A program made the position numbers and the translations under genes. A stretch of 64,000 nucleotides of DNA from Myxococcales bacterium (lineage in GTDB: Bacteria; Myxococcota_A; Polyangia; Haliangiales; Haliangiaceae): contig JADJUF010000008.1 of assembly GCA_016717005.1 (NCBI GenBank), positions 201,501 to 265,500 of the forward strand, read 5' to 3'. The notes below the pieces were generated by a model. That model did no database searches, had not been told where the DNA came from, and worked only from the letters and a program-made list of their open reading frames with translations. The first letter of the stretch is position 1. Each line of letters begins with the position of its first letter. This document shows, piece after piece, positions 29,067 to 39,487 of the stretch.

Positions 29067-30296
29067 TCACTCCAGCGACTCCGGCCCGATCAGCGAGCGC
29101 GCGGCGGACAGCAGATTGATGTCGGTCGTGCCGGCGCCGAGCTCCAGCAGCTTGGAGTCCCGGGCCAGCTTCTCCAGGTGGTACTCCTCCATGTAGCCGT
29201 ACCCGCCGTGCAGCTGGATCGCCGTCAGCGCGCCGTCCACTGCCAGCTGCGAGCACAGCGCCTTGCTGGCGTTCACGAACGCCGGGTCCGCGGTCCGCGA
29301 CTTCTGCATCCAGGCCAGGCGGTAGACCACGTTCTCGACCGTCTTGAGCTTCAGGTACAGGTCCGCGATCTTCAGCTGGACCGCCTGGAACGCGCCGATC
29401 GGCCGCCCGAACTGCCGGCGCTCGCGCACGTAGGCGACCGACTGGTCGTAGCAGCGCTCGAGGATGCCCCAGGCCATCGCCGGGATGCCCGAGCGCTCGG
29501 TGCCCAGGCTGTCCTTGGTGTCCGAGCGCCCCGCGGCGCCCTTCTCGCGGCCGCCCAGCAGCCGCTCGGGCCCGGCGACGACGTCGTCCAGGAACACCTC
29601 GCAGGTCGGCGAGTCGCGCATGCCCATCTTCTTGAACGGCGTCCCGGTCGTCAGCCCCGGCATGCCCCGGTCCAGGATGAAGGTGCCCAGGCCCTGCTGC
29701 TCGCGCGGCTCGCCGCGGTCGATCCGCGCGTAGACGATGAACACCTCGGCGCCCGGGCCGTTGGTGATGAAGGTCTTGCTGCCGTGCAGCCGGTAGCCCT
29801 CGGCGCACGGGGTCGCGGTCGTCGCCATCGACCCGAACGCGTCGGAGCCGGCCCCGGGCTCGGTCAGGCACCACGAGCCGATCTGCTTGCAGGTCACCAG
29901 CGGCACGCCCCAGCGCTCGATCTGCTCGGGGGTGCCCTTGCCGACGATCGCGCCGCCGGCCAGCCCGACCGAGACGCCCCAGCCCATCGCGAAGCCCGGC
30001 GACACCCGCGACAGCTCCTTGACGAACACCGCCATCATCATCGGGTCGCCGCCGAACGTGCCGCCGCCCTCGCGCTCCTCGACCGCGCCGTCGGTCGCCC
30101 GGAGCTTGGCGATGCGCTTGCGGGCCGCGGCCTCGGCCAGCGCCGCCACGCCGAACGTGGTCGCCAGGTCGCGCATCAGCGCCCACGGCATCTCGGCGCC
30201 GGCCTCGAGCGCGGGCAGCCGCGGCGCGAGCTTCTGCTCGCACCAGCCGCGCACCATCTTCTCGACCATGCGATTCGTCTCGTCGAGCGTGAACAT
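29067..30296 (-). CDS. Acyl-CoA dehydrogenase
   Basis: 409 residues from ATG 30296. It has the three-part acyl-CoA dehydrogenase layout: helical N-domain, beta middle domain with the FAD-side motif CLTEPGAGSDAFGS near residue 140, and a C-terminal helical domain with ERRQFGRPIGAFQ and LHGGYGYMEEY near residue 360. These flavoenzymes make the alpha-beta double bond of acyl-CoA in fatty-acid or amino-acid breakdown. The catalytic base position cannot be fixed by eye. No other beta-oxidation gene is adjacent, so the chain-length preference is unknown. Confidence 0.88.
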   Translation of the reverse strand: MFTLDETNRMVEKMVRGWCEQKLAPRLPALEAGAEMPWALMRDLATTFGVAALAEAAARKRIAKLRATDGAVEEREGGGTFGGDPMMMAVFVKELSRVSPGFAMGWGVSVGLAGGAIVGKGTPEQIERWGVPLVTCKQIGSWCLTEPGAGSDAFGSMATTATPCAEGYRLHGSKTFITNGPGAEVFIVYARIDRGEPREQQGLGTFILDRGMPGLTTGTPFKKMGMRDSPTCEVFLDDVVAGPERLLGGREKGAAGRSDTKDSLGTERSGIPAMAWGILERCYDQSVAYVRERRQFGRPIGAFQAVQLKIADLYLKLKTVENVVYRLAWMQKSRTADPAFVNASKALCSQLAVDGALTAIQLHGGYGYMEEYHLEKLARDSKLLELGAGTTDINLLSAARSLIGPESLE

Positions 30297-30331
30297 GCCC
30301 CGACGGTGCCAGACCCCGGGCGCGTCGCCAA

Positions 30332-30407
30332 CTTCCCGGACGCCGCACCGGCCGCGGTCAGCGCATGCCGGCCGCGAGCCGCTTCCCGGACGCCGCACCG
30401 GCCGCGG

Positions 30408-30434
<27 letters not shown>
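30332..30434. repeat. Exact 50-bp tandem duplication at the hsp70-like gene end
   Basis: Two identical 50-bp copies (30332-30381, 30382-30431) plus three bases of a third. The second contains the hsp70-like stop codon (30408-30410) and last codons; the first reproduces them downstream of the stop. It is the same kind of event as at 9521, 26919 and 38148. Confidence 0.9.
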
Positions 30435-31955
<1,521 letters not shown>

Positions 31956-32002
31956 GTGGTTCCAATCTCATCACGATCGACGCCGCCGCGCCAATCGCTG
32001 GG

Positions 32003-32845
32003 TCACGCCAGGTTGGTCTTCTCGAGCGCCCACTTGGCCATGCCCAGGCCGGGGTCGCACGCCAGCGCCCGGCGCCACTCGGCCCGGGCCTCGCCGTCCT
32101 TGCCGAGCTCGTAGGCCTCCCAGCCGCGCAGGTAGTGGAGGTAGGCGCGGTAGCGCGGATCGTTGGGCGCCGACGCGGCCAGCTCGACCAGCACGGTCCG
32201 GGCCTCGCCCCAGCGGCGCTCGCGCAGGTGTGCGAGCGCGCGCTCGAACCGATCGTCGGTCGGCGGCGGCGCGTCGAGCCTCGGCGACAGCGTCGGGCCG
32301 CGGCCGGCCGGCTGGCCCGGCGGCGTCGCCGGGGCGACGGGCACGCGCGCCGACGAGGAGGCCGGCGTCCGCGGCAGCGGTGGCTGGCCCGGCGCCGCCG
32401 GGACGATCGGGACCCGCGGCGACGACGACGCCGGCGGCCGCGCGATCGGGACCCGCGGCGACGACGGCGGACGCACCGGCCCGGGGCTGGGCACGATCGT
32501 CACGCCCCGCGGCGGGGTCCGGACCGCGGTCCGGGGCGGCACGATCGTCACGCCGCGCGGCGGGGTCCGGGCCCGGGTCTGCGCGGCGGTCAGGGCCGGG
32601 GCCGTCGGCGGCGGGTTCTCGGCCGCGCGCATGAGCTCGTCGTAGGCCCGGCGCATCACCAGGAAGGTCTCGTTGGCCAGGCGCACCGTGGTGGGCGAGC
32701 ACCGCGCGTACTTGGCCGGGTGATAGCGCTTGCACAGCGCCATGAACGCAGCTCGGATCGCGATCGCGTCGGCGTCCACCGCGAGCGCGAAGGCGGACCG
32801 AGGGTCACCCCGGAAGCGCGTCAGCGTCAGTTCCAGATCACTCAC
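32003..32845 (-). CDS. J-domain-like protein with HPA instead of HPD, TPR-like C-terminus
   Basis: 280 residues from GTG 32845, with GGGAG six bases upstream. Residues 24-75 fit J-domain helices II and III, including KRYHPAKY at 39-46, so the essential HPD is HPA (His42-Pro43-Ala44). The middle (about 85-195) is Pro/Arg/Thr-rich with repeats of TPPRGVTIVP type. The C-terminus is two to three TPR-like helices (ALAHLRERRWGEARTVL ... GWEAYELGKDGEARAEWRRAL). HPD is needed to stimulate Hsp70 ATPase, so this protein probably binds but does not stimulate, or uses another mode. It sits upstream of the lid-less Hsp70. Confidence 0.8.
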   Translation of the reverse strand: MSDLELTLTRFRGDPRSAFALAVDADAIAIRAAFMALCKRYHPAKYARCSPTTVRLANETFLVMRRAYDELMRAAENPPPTAPALTAAQTRARTPPRGVTIVPPRTAVRTPPRGVTIVPSPGPVRPPSSPRVPIARPPASSSPRVPIVPAAPGQPPLPRTPASSSARVPVAPATPPGQPAGRGPTLSPRLDAPPPTDDRFERALAHLRERRWGEARTVLVELAASAPNDPRYRAYLHYLRGWEAYELGKDGEARAEWRRALACDPGLGMAKWALEKTNLA

Positions 32846-32957
32846 GATGGCTCCCTCAGGGAGCGCGCCGGGGCCCACGGGGTGAGCCTAGCGCACCCAC
32901 CGTCGTCGGCGCAATTGCGACGATCGGCTGGGCCCCGATCGCGCTTGTCGGTATGTT

Positions 32958-33647
32958 GTGGTTGTGAGCGGGTGCACCAGCTGCGGCAGCAAGTCGGGAT
33001 GCGATCATCGCAAGGGCGACATGTTCGCGGCGATCGACGACGCCCTGGCCGCGCTGTACCCGGATCGACGCTGGCGCAGCCCGGCCGGGACCGCGGCGCC
33101 GACCGAGGACGCCGCGGCGCTGGCCGACGAGCTGGCCGACGTGCTCCACACCGCCACGTTCGTGCGGGGCCCCGCGACCCCCGGCGCCTGCACCTATGTC
33201 TACGTGCTGTGCGTCGGGCGGCCGCCCTGCGCCATCCAGGTGCGCGACGCCGACCTGGCGATCCCCGACGAGTGGCTGGCGGCACCGGCGGCGATCCAGG
33301 AGCGCTACCTGCGGATCGCGCTGGCGCCGGCGGTGCCGTTCGCGGTGGTCCAGGAGGTCGCGGTCGACGTCGAGGTGGATCGCGACGGCGCCACCGTGCG
33401 CGAGCGCTGCCTGGCGGGCGTGTACTCGGCGCCGCTGCTGCAGCGGTTCCAGCGGGTCGTCGCGACCCTGCCCGCCTACGACCGCCGCCACCTCGACATG
33501 GGCGAGCTGATGGGCGCCCCGCCGGGCTACGACGGCGGCCCCTGGGCCCAGCTCTACGCGGGCACACCGGGCGTCGTGAACTACCTGTTCTTCCCCGAGC
33601 CGGCGTCGATGACCGCGACCACCTGGATCCCGCGCGAGGGCGCGTGA
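32958..33647 (+). CDS. Hypothetical protein with N-terminal Cys cluster
   Basis: 229 residues from GTG 32958 (GTG 32964 is also possible). The N-terminus carries a compact cluster C-T-S-C-G-S-K-S-G-C-D-H-R-K-G, which could bind zinc or another metal. The rest is an alpha/beta protein with conserved-looking blocks (AIPDEWLAAPAAIQERYLRIAL). I do not recognise the domain. It overlaps the next gene by GTGA and is the first of three probably co-transcribed genes. Confidence 0.75.
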   Translation: MVVSGCTSCGSKSGCDHRKGDMFAAIDDALAALYPDRRWRSPAGTAAPTEDAAALADELADVLHTATFVRGPATPGACTYVYVLCVGRPPCAIQVRDADLAIPDEWLAAPAAIQERYLRIALAPAVPFAVVQEVAVDVEVDRDGATVRERCLAGVYSAPLLQRFQRVVATLPAYDRRHLDMGELMGAPPGYDGGPWAQLYAGTPGVVNYLFFPEPASMTATTWIPREGA

Positions 33648-34318
33648 CCGAGGACGCGCGCCAGCTGCTCGCCGAGCTCCTGACCGAGCTGGGCGCGCGC
33701 CGGGCGTCGATCGTGCCGGCCGGCGGCGCGTCCCCGCCCGGCGGCGTCGGCGGCCTCCGCAGCCTGCCGCTCGGCGGCGGGGCGCGGCTCGAGGTGGAGC
33801 TGGGCGCGATCGGGCGCGCCACCGACGACGTCGATCGGGCGCTCGAGGAGGCCGTGCGCGCGCTGCGCGAGCTGGCGCGGGCGACCGCGCGGCCGTGGCC
33901 GGCGCTGACGACGACCGGCGCCGGCCCGATGCGGGTGCGCGACCGGATCCGGACCTACCTCGCGGCCCTGGCCGAGCTCCACGGCGCCCGGGTCGCGCTG
34001 GTGTGCGTCCGGGATCGGGTGGTCGTCGCCAACGTCGAGCCTGACCTGCAGGACCGCGAGCGGCTGCCGTTGCTGGTGCGCCGGCTCGAGGCGGCCGGGC
34101 TGCGCCAGGGCTCGAGCCACGGCGAGCTCGCCGACGACGACGTGTTCGCGCTGTCGTTCTGGCACCGGGCGGCGGTGGTGGTCTTCTTCGCCGGGCCGTA
34201 CCCGATCGACTTCGTGCGGCACCGCGCCCGGCTGGTCGCCCGCGAGGTGGCCGAGCTGCTGGCCGATCTCGAGCCGGACCCCGGCGCGCCGGCGATGGCG
34301 CAGCGCCGGCCGGAGTGA
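33644..34318 (+). CDS. Hypothetical protein, possibly roadblock/longin-like
   Basis: 224 residues from GTG 33644, coupled to the previous gene by GTGA. The C-terminal 130 residues show a strand-helix pattern (RVALVCVRDRVVVANVEP ... RRAAVVVFFAGPY ... ARLVAREVAELLADLEP) that resembles roadblock/LC7 or longin-type domains. The resemblance is general and unconfirmed. The N-terminus has a Gly-rich turn. No signal peptide is present. Confidence 0.7.
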   Translation: MTEDARQLLAELLTELGARRASIVPAGGASPPGGVGGLRSLPLGGGARLEVELGAIGRATDDVDRALEEAVRALRELARATARPWPALTTTGAGPMRVRDRIRTYLAALAELHGARVALVCVRDRVVVANVEPDLQDRERLPLLVRRLEAAGLRQGSSHGELADDDVFALSFWHRAAVVVFFAGPYPIDFVRHRARLVAREVAELLADLEPDPGAPAMAQRRPE

Positions 34319-34331
34319 CAGGGTGCTGGAG

Positions 34332-35315
34332 ATGCGCTCGCCCGCCGGCCGGACTCCCCCTCTCCTGCGCGCGCTGATCGCCGCGGCCCCGCTGGTCGCC
34401 GCGAGCTGCGGCGGCGTCACGCCCACCGCCCCAGCGGCGCGGGGCTGCCCGCCGGCGACCGCCGTGGCGATGGCGCGCTGGGACGAGGCCGGCGCCTGGC
34501 CGGGCTCGGCGCGCACCGCCGGGTATCGGGTGCCGCTCGGGTTCCGCTGGGACGGCGATCCGACCGCGCCGCCGCCGGGGCCGTTGCCAGGGTACGAGGT
34601 CGCCAAGCTCGGGCTCGGACCGCTGCCGCCGACGCTGTGGCTGCTGCGCCCGGGGCTGGCGCCGTGCCAGGCCCAGGTGACCGGGTACCTGACCGAGCTC
34701 GTCGACGTCGGCCCGATCAGCCGCGCGGTGGTCGCCACGCTCGCGGGCTGCGCGCCGGCCGACGATCTGAGCGCGCCGGCCTGGGTGTCGCTGGTGTCGA
34801 CCGAGCCGATCGGTTGTCGCCTCGAGACGCCCGCGCCGGCGGGCGGCCGCACCGCCGACGCCACCGGCGGCGGGTTCGTCGTGCCGCCGGCCACCGAGGA
34901 CGTGCCGGCGGCCTGGGCCGGCCTCGATCCCGACGAGCTGTGCGTCGGGCCGTGCGAGCGGTTGTGGTCGGTCGCGGCGATCGCGAGCGAGCCGGCCCTC
35001 GCCGAGGTGACGATCTCCGACGTCGGCGCCGACGGTGCCGCGTGCGCGCTCGAGGTCCACGATCGCTTCGGCATCTTCGCGACCCCGACCGGGCAGCCGC
35101 CGGTCGAGATCACCACGTCGGCGGTGGTCGATCTGATCGGCGCGCTGGTCGACGACACCGGCGCGCGGGTCGCGCTGACCCACGGCGTCGACACCTGGGA
35201 GGCCATCGACGTCGGCCCCGACGGCGCCACCGGCGGCCGGCGGATGGTGCAGTACGAGGTCGCGCACGAGGAGGACGGCCTGCGCCACTCGCTCGGCCCC
35301 GACTGCGGCCCGTGA
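34332..35315 (+). CDS. Hypothetical lipoprotein
   Basis: About 327 residues from ATG 34332 (GTG 34323 is an alternative three codons earlier). The signal peptide ends in LVAASC, a good lipobox near residue 25. The mature protein has several spaced cysteines (GCPPAT, GCAPAD, IGCRLE, LCVGPCE) and no family I recognise. It closes the three-gene unit begun at 32958. Confidence 0.75.
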   Translation: MRSPAGRTPPLLRALIAAAPLVAASCGGVTPTAPAARGCPPATAVAMARWDEAGAWPGSARTAGYRVPLGFRWDGDPTAPPPGPLPGYEVAKLGLGPLPPTLWLLRPGLAPCQAQVTGYLTELVDVGPISRAVVATLAGCAPADDLSAPAWVSLVSTEPIGCRLETPAPAGGRTADATGGGFVVPPATEDVPAAWAGLDPDELCVGPCERLWSVAAIASEPALAEVTISDVGADGAACALEVHDRFGIFATPTGQPPVEITTSAVVDLIGALVDDTGARVALTHGVDTWEAIDVGPDGATGGRRMVQYEVAHEEDGLRHSLGPDCGP

Positions 35316-35389
35316 CCGCCGGGTCTTCCGCGGCGCCGCTCGACCCCCGCGCGCCGAGCGGGCTCGAGGCTGGACGGGCGCGGGCGGGG

Positions 35390-36634
35390 CTAGAGCGCCG
35401 CGCGCTCGGCCGGCGGCCGATCGAGGCCGAAGCCGTCGTGGAGGGTCCGCAGCGCCAGCTCGGCGTACTTCTTGGCGACGACCACCGAGATCTTGATCTC
35501 GCTGGTCGAGATGAGCTGGATGTTGATGTTCTCGGCCGCGAGCAGCTGGAACATCCGCTTGGCGACGCCGGCGTGGCTGCGCATGCCCACGCCGACCACC
35601 GAGACCTTGCAGATCTCGTCGTCGGTCGCGATCCGCTCGCCGCCGGGCCCGACCAGGTCCGCGACCTGCTGGGTCAGGATGTCGATCGCGCGCTTGCGAT
35701 CGCCCGACGGCACGGTGAAGGTCAGATCGGTGGTGCCGTCCCAGCCGGTGTTCTGGATGATCATGTCGACGACGACGCCGCCGTCGGCCAGCGGCGCGAA
35801 CAGCCGGGCGGCGACGCCCGAGTGATCGGGGAGATCCTCGACGGTGATCTTGGCCTCGTCCCGGGCCACGGTGACGCCGGAAACCACGACGTGTTCCATC
35901 TCGCGCTCCTCGGGCACCACCCAGGTGCCCTCGACTTCGGAAAAGCTCGACCGGACGTGGATCGGCACGCCGAACTTCATGCCCAGCTCGACCGATCGGA
36001 TCTGCAGCACCTTGGCGCCCAGCGACGCCAGCTCGAGCATCTCCTCGTAGCTGATGCGCTCGATCTTGCGGGCCGACGCCACGACGTTGGGATCGGTCGT
36101 GTAGACCCCGTCGACGTCGGTGTAGATCTCGCACACGTCGGCCCCCAGGGCCGCGGCGATCGCGACGCCGGTGGTGTCGGAGCCGCCGCGCCCGAGCGTC
36201 GTGATGCTGCCGGCCTCGTCGACGCCCTGGAACCCGGCGATGACGGCGATCTCGCCGGCGGCGAACGCGGCCCGCAGCGGCTCGGCGTCGATCGAGACGA
36301 TCCGGGCCCGGGCGAACGCGCTGTCGGTCTGGATCTTGACCTGGTGCCCGAGGAACGACCGGGCCTTGCCGCCGAGCTTGCGGATCGCCAGCGCCACCAG
36401 GCCGACCGAGACCTGCTCGCCGGTCGAGACGATCACGTCGACCTCGCGATCGTTGGGATCGTCCTGGATCTGGTTGACGAGCTTGAGCAGGCGGTTGGTC
36501 TCGCCCGACATCGCCGAGACGACCACCGCGACCTGGTGGCCGGCGCGCTGGGTGGCGAGGCAGCGCTGGGCGACGTGGTTGATCCGCTCGATCGTGCCGA
36601 CCGACGTGCCGCCGAACTTCTGGACCACCAGCAT
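35390..36634 (-). CDS. lysC: Aspartate kinase
   Basis: 414 residues. It starts with the aspartokinase signature VQKFGGTSVG, followed by STGEQVSVGL, a TLGRGGSDTT motif and YTDVDGVYTTDPN. Two ACT domains at the C-terminus (from about residue 265) would give feedback regulation by lysine and/or threonine. The enzyme phosphorylates aspartate at the head of the Lys, Thr, Met and diaminopimelate pathways. Lengths and motifs are normal. No lysine riboswitch or leader peptide was seen upstream. It is divergent from cutA. Confidence 0.95.
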   Translation of the reverse strand: MLVVQKFGGTSVGTIERINHVAQRCLATQRAGHQVAVVVSAMSGETNRLLKLVNQIQDDPNDREVDVIVSTGEQVSVGLVALAIRKLGGKARSFLGHQVKIQTDSAFARARIVSIDAEPLRAAFAAGEIAVIAGFQGVDEAGSITTLGRGGSDTTGVAIAAALGADVCEIYTDVDGVYTTDPNVVASARKIERISYEEMLELASLGAKVLQIRSVELGMKFGVPIHVRSSFSEVEGTWVVPEEREMEHVVVSGVTVARDEAKITVEDLPDHSGVAARLFAPLADGGVVVDMIIQNTGWDGTTDLTFTVPSGDRKRAIDILTQQVADLVGPGGERIATDDEICKVSVVGVGMRSHAGVAKRMFQLLAAENINIQLISTSEIKISVVVAKKYAELALRTLHDGFGLDRPPAERAAL

Positions 36635-36704
36635 GGCGCGGACGATAACCGCGGGCGTCGCGGGCGGGAAGCGCCGCGCCAGGGCTTCGTGCTACGTGGC
36701 CGGC

Positions 36705-37028
36705 ATGGCCGAACCCGATGTCGTGCTGGTGCTGTCGACCGTGCCCGATGACGACCGCGGTCCGGCGCTCGCGCGCGCGCTGGTCGACGAGGAGCTGGCG
36801 GCGTGCGTGAACCTGGTGCCGAGCGTGCGCTCGATCTACCGGTGGGACGGCGTGGTCGCCGACGAGCGCGAGCAGCTGGCGATCATCAAGACCCGGCGCG
36901 ATCGCGTCGACGCGCTGCTGGCGCGGCTGGTCGCCTTGCACCCCTACCAGGTGCCCGAGGCGATCGTCGTGCCGGTCGCCGGCGGCCACGCGCCCTACCT
37001 GGCGTGGGTCGGCGCGATGGTCCGGTAG
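36705..37028 (+). CDS. cutA: CutA1-family protein
   Basis: 107 residues with the CutA pattern: LVDEELAACVNLVPSVRSIYRW, an EREQLAIIKTR strand and HPYQVPEAIVVPVAGGHAPYLAWV. CutA proteins are highly stable trimers with a ferredoxin-like fold. They were named for divalent cation tolerance but their role is uncertain. The tested length and motif set are complete. It stands between lysC (divergent) and terC. Confidence 0.92.
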   Translation: MAEPDVVLVLSTVPDDDRGPALARALVDEELAACVNLVPSVRSIYRWDGVVADEREQLAIIKTRRDRVDALLARLVALHPYQVPEAIVVPVAGGHAPYLAWVGAMVR

Positions 37029-37118
37029 CATCGCCCGATCAATCCGGCGGTCGCGCCTTGCCAGCGTCGGTCGGCGCGGGCATCCTTTGCGCTTCCGCGC
37101 CCGGCGCGACCCACACGC

Positions 37119-38117
37119 ATGTACTGGTTCTGGATCGGCTTCTTCGTGTTCGTCGCCCTGTGCCTGGCGATCGATCTAGGTATCGGGTCGCGGCACGTGG
37201 TCGAGCCGACGTTCCGGTCGGCGTTCAAGAAGACCCTCGTCTGGGTCAGCGTCGGCTTGTCGTTCTCCGGCGTGGTCTACCTGATCTACGAGAACCACTG
37301 GCTCGGCGCCAACCCGTCGATGTCGGGCGCCGACGCCGCGGTCACGTACCTGTCGGCCTACCTCCTCGAGGAGGCGCTGTCGGTCGACAACATCTTCGTC
37401 ATCTCGCTGATCTTCCGGTCGTTCAAGATCCCCGGCAAGTACCAGCACCGCGTGCTGTTCTGGGGGATCATCGGCGCGGTCGTGTTCCGGGTGACCATGC
37501 TCGGCGGCGGCGTCTGGCTCACCAAGAAGTTCACCTGGGTCTTCTACTTCTTCGGCGCCTACCTGATCTACTCCGGCCTCGGGCTGCTCAAGAACCAGGA
37601 CGAGGACGAGGACGGCGCCGAGCACAGCTTCGCGGTCCGGACCGTGCGGCGGTTCGTGCGCGTCGTCGACGGCGATCACGGCGGCAAGTTCCTGGTCCGC
37701 GACGGCCACGGCCGGCGCGCGCTGACGATCCTCGCGGTGACGCTGGTCGTCGTCGAGCTGACCGACGTCGTGTTCGCGCTCGACTCGATCCCGGCGGTGC
37801 TCGCGGTCAGCCAGGAGTCGTTCGTGATCATCACGTCGAACATCATGGCGATCCTGGGCCTGCGCTCGATCTACTTCCTGCTGGCCGGCGCGATGGCGCA
37901 GTTCGACTACCTCAAGTACGCGCTGGCCGGGCTGCTGGTGTTCATCGGCGCCAAGATGATCGCGCACGACCACGTCCACGTGCCCAACGGGGTGTCGCTG
38001 GCGATCATCGCGGGGTTCATCGTGACCGGCGTGCTCGCGTCGATCATCGCCAACCGCCGCCGCCCCGCCGCGCCCGCCGCCGCGCCCGCCGCCGACGCCG
38101 ACGACTCGGCGTCCTGA
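37119..38117 (+). CDS. TerC/Alx family integral membrane protein
   Basis: 332 residues with eight or nine transmembrane helices and the family signature YLLEEALSVDNIFVISLIF with acidic residues in the membrane, and a second set near residue 213 (VELTDVVFALDSIPAVLAV). The TerC/Alx family is linked to tellurite resistance and manganese export or alkaline response. The C-terminus is Ala/Pro-rich. The Alx riboswitch (yybP-ykoY) was looked for upstream but the 90-base gap after cutA shows nothing like it. Confidence 0.92.
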   Translation: MYWFWIGFFVFVALCLAIDLGIGSRHVVEPTFRSAFKKTLVWVSVGLSFSGVVYLIYENHWLGANPSMSGADAAVTYLSAYLLEEALSVDNIFVISLIFRSFKIPGKYQHRVLFWGIIGAVVFRVTMLGGGVWLTKKFTWVFYFFGAYLIYSGLGLLKNQDEDEDGAEHSFAVRTVRRFVRVVDGDHGGKFLVRDGHGRRALTILAVTLVVVELTDVVFALDSIPAVLAVSQESFVIITSNIMAILGLRSIYFLLAGAMAQFDYLKYALAGLLVFIGAKMIAHDHVHVPNGVSLAIIAGFIVTGVLASIIANRRRPAAPAAAPAADADDSAS

Positions 38118-38147
38118 GCCGGGCAAGGCCGACCCGGCCTCGGACCG

Positions 38148-38213
38148 CCCCGGCGATCGCGCCACGAGCGCCGCGCAGCTCCCCGGCGATCACGTCACGA
38201 GCGCCGCGCAGCT
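38148..38213. repeat. 33-bp imperfect tandem duplication at a gene end
   Basis: Copies at 38148-38180 and 38181-38213 differ at two positions. The second ends at the first base of the stop codon of the collagen-like lipoprotein gene; both share CACGAGCGCCGCGCAGCT. It lies between two convergent genes. Confidence 0.8.
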
Positions 38214-39427
38214 CACGGCGCCGGGACCGTCAGGCCGCGCTCGGCTAGATCGGCGAGCGCGGCGCGGACGTCGCCGGGGCTCACGCTCGGGGTCGGTCCG
38301 GCGCTGCCCTCCCGCCCGGCCTGGCCGCCGCGGCCGCTGGCGCCCGCGCGGCCGTCGCGGCCCTGGCGCGCGCCCTCCCCGCCGGGGCCGCCTGACCCGC
38401 CGCCGCCGGGATAGCCGGCGTCGCCCGCGACCCCGCCGCGGGTGTCGAGCACCACCAGGGTCGCCAGCTCGGGGAACCGCGCGTCGTAGGTGACCGCGAT
38501 CGTGCCGCCGGGCCCGCCGTCGCTGCCGTCGCCGCCGTCGCCGCCGTCCCCGCCATCGCCGCCGGCCGCGCCGTCGGTGCCGGGGTCGCTGCTGCCCGAG
38601 CCCGAGCCCGAGCCGGTGCTCGTCGAGGTCGGCGCTCGGCCGCGCCCGCCGCGCCCGCCGCTGCCGCCGTCGCCGCCGCTGCCGCCGCTGCCGCCGCGCC
38701 CGCCGAACGCGATCACCGCCCAGCGCTCGCCGCCGGGGTCGAAGACCGTCGTCTCGACGGCGCCGCCGCGCTGGGCGCGCAGCACCGCGAACCGGCGACC
38801 GCTGGCGGTGTCGACGTAGCCGAGCACCGCGGTCACGGCCGGCCCGGGGCCGCCGGGGCTGCCGGGGCTGCCGTGATCGCCGCCGCCGCCGCGCTGGCCG
38901 GTCTCGGCCGGACGGGCGCCGTCGTCGGCGCGGCCGTCGGCGCCGGGGGCGCCTCGCCCGCCCGAGCGGCCGCTCCCGCCGGTCGCGCCGGCGGCCCCGA
39001 GCGCGCCGCCGCAGCCGAAATCGGGCGTGAGCGTCGTCGTGCCGACCAGGTCGGGGCGCTCGGCGATCCGGACCTCGACCGTGACCGGGCGATCGATCGC
39101 CGCGATCGCGTCGTCCGGAAGCCGGACGAACCCGTCGCCGTCGACCGCGCCCCACGACGTCGTCCACTCGAAGGTGTTGAACGGCAGCTTGCCCGCGCGG
39201 CCCTCGCCCGCCGACCAGCTGTCGAGCACCGCGCCGGTGGTGGTCGTGACCGCGACGTCGAGCTGGGGCGCGGCGCCGCCGGGGCAGAACCGGTCGACGC
39301 CGCCGACCAGGCCGACGGCGATCGCCGCCGCCGTGGCAGGATCGAGGCGCGCCGGCCTGGGCTCTGGAGGGCCGCCGCACCCCAGAACGGCGAGCGCGAG
39401 CAGCGCGGCCGGGGACGAACAATGCAT
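38213..39427 (-). CDS. Gly-rich collagen-like lipoprotein
   Basis: 404 residues from ATG 39427. A lipoprotein signal ends in LAVLGC near residue 17. Residues about 130-200 and 250-320 are Gly-rich with GGxGGxGG and G-x-y stretches of collagen-like type, separated by short beta-rich segments (TAVLGYVDTASGRRFAVLRA). The last 60 residues are again Gly-rich with a helical end. It may be a fibrous surface protein. No catalytic motif was seen. Confidence 0.75.
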   Translation of the reverse strand: MHCSSPAALLALAVLGCGGPPEPRPARLDPATAAAIAVGLVGGVDRFCPGGAAPQLDVAVTTTTGAVLDSWSAGEGRAGKLPFNTFEWTTSWGAVDGDGFVRLPDDAIAAIDRPVTVEVRIAERPDLVGTTTLTPDFGCGGALGAAGATGGSGRSGGRGAPGADGRADDGARPAETGQRGGGGDHGSPGSPGGPGPAVTAVLGYVDTASGRRFAVLRAQRGGAVETTVFDPGGERWAVIAFGGRGGSGGSGGDGGSGGRGGRGRAPTSTSTGSGSGSGSSDPGTDGAAGGDGGDGGDGGDGSDGGPGGTIAVTYDARFPELATLVVLDTRGGVAGDAGYPGGGGSGGPGGEGARQGRDGRAGASGRGGQAGREGSAGPTPSVSPGDVRAALADLAERGLTVPAP

Positions 39428-39487
39428 GGTTCGATTGTGCCCGATGGGGTGCCGCCGCGCTCGGCCCGGTCGTGCTACTTCTAGACC

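Noticed and set aside
36635..36704. Lysine riboswitch before lysC
   Set aside because: Only 70 bases separate lysC and cutA and no conserved riboswitch elements were seen.
37029..37118. yybP-ykoY (Mn) riboswitch before the TerC/Alx gene
   Set aside because: The 90-base gap shows no matching conserved stem or internal loop.
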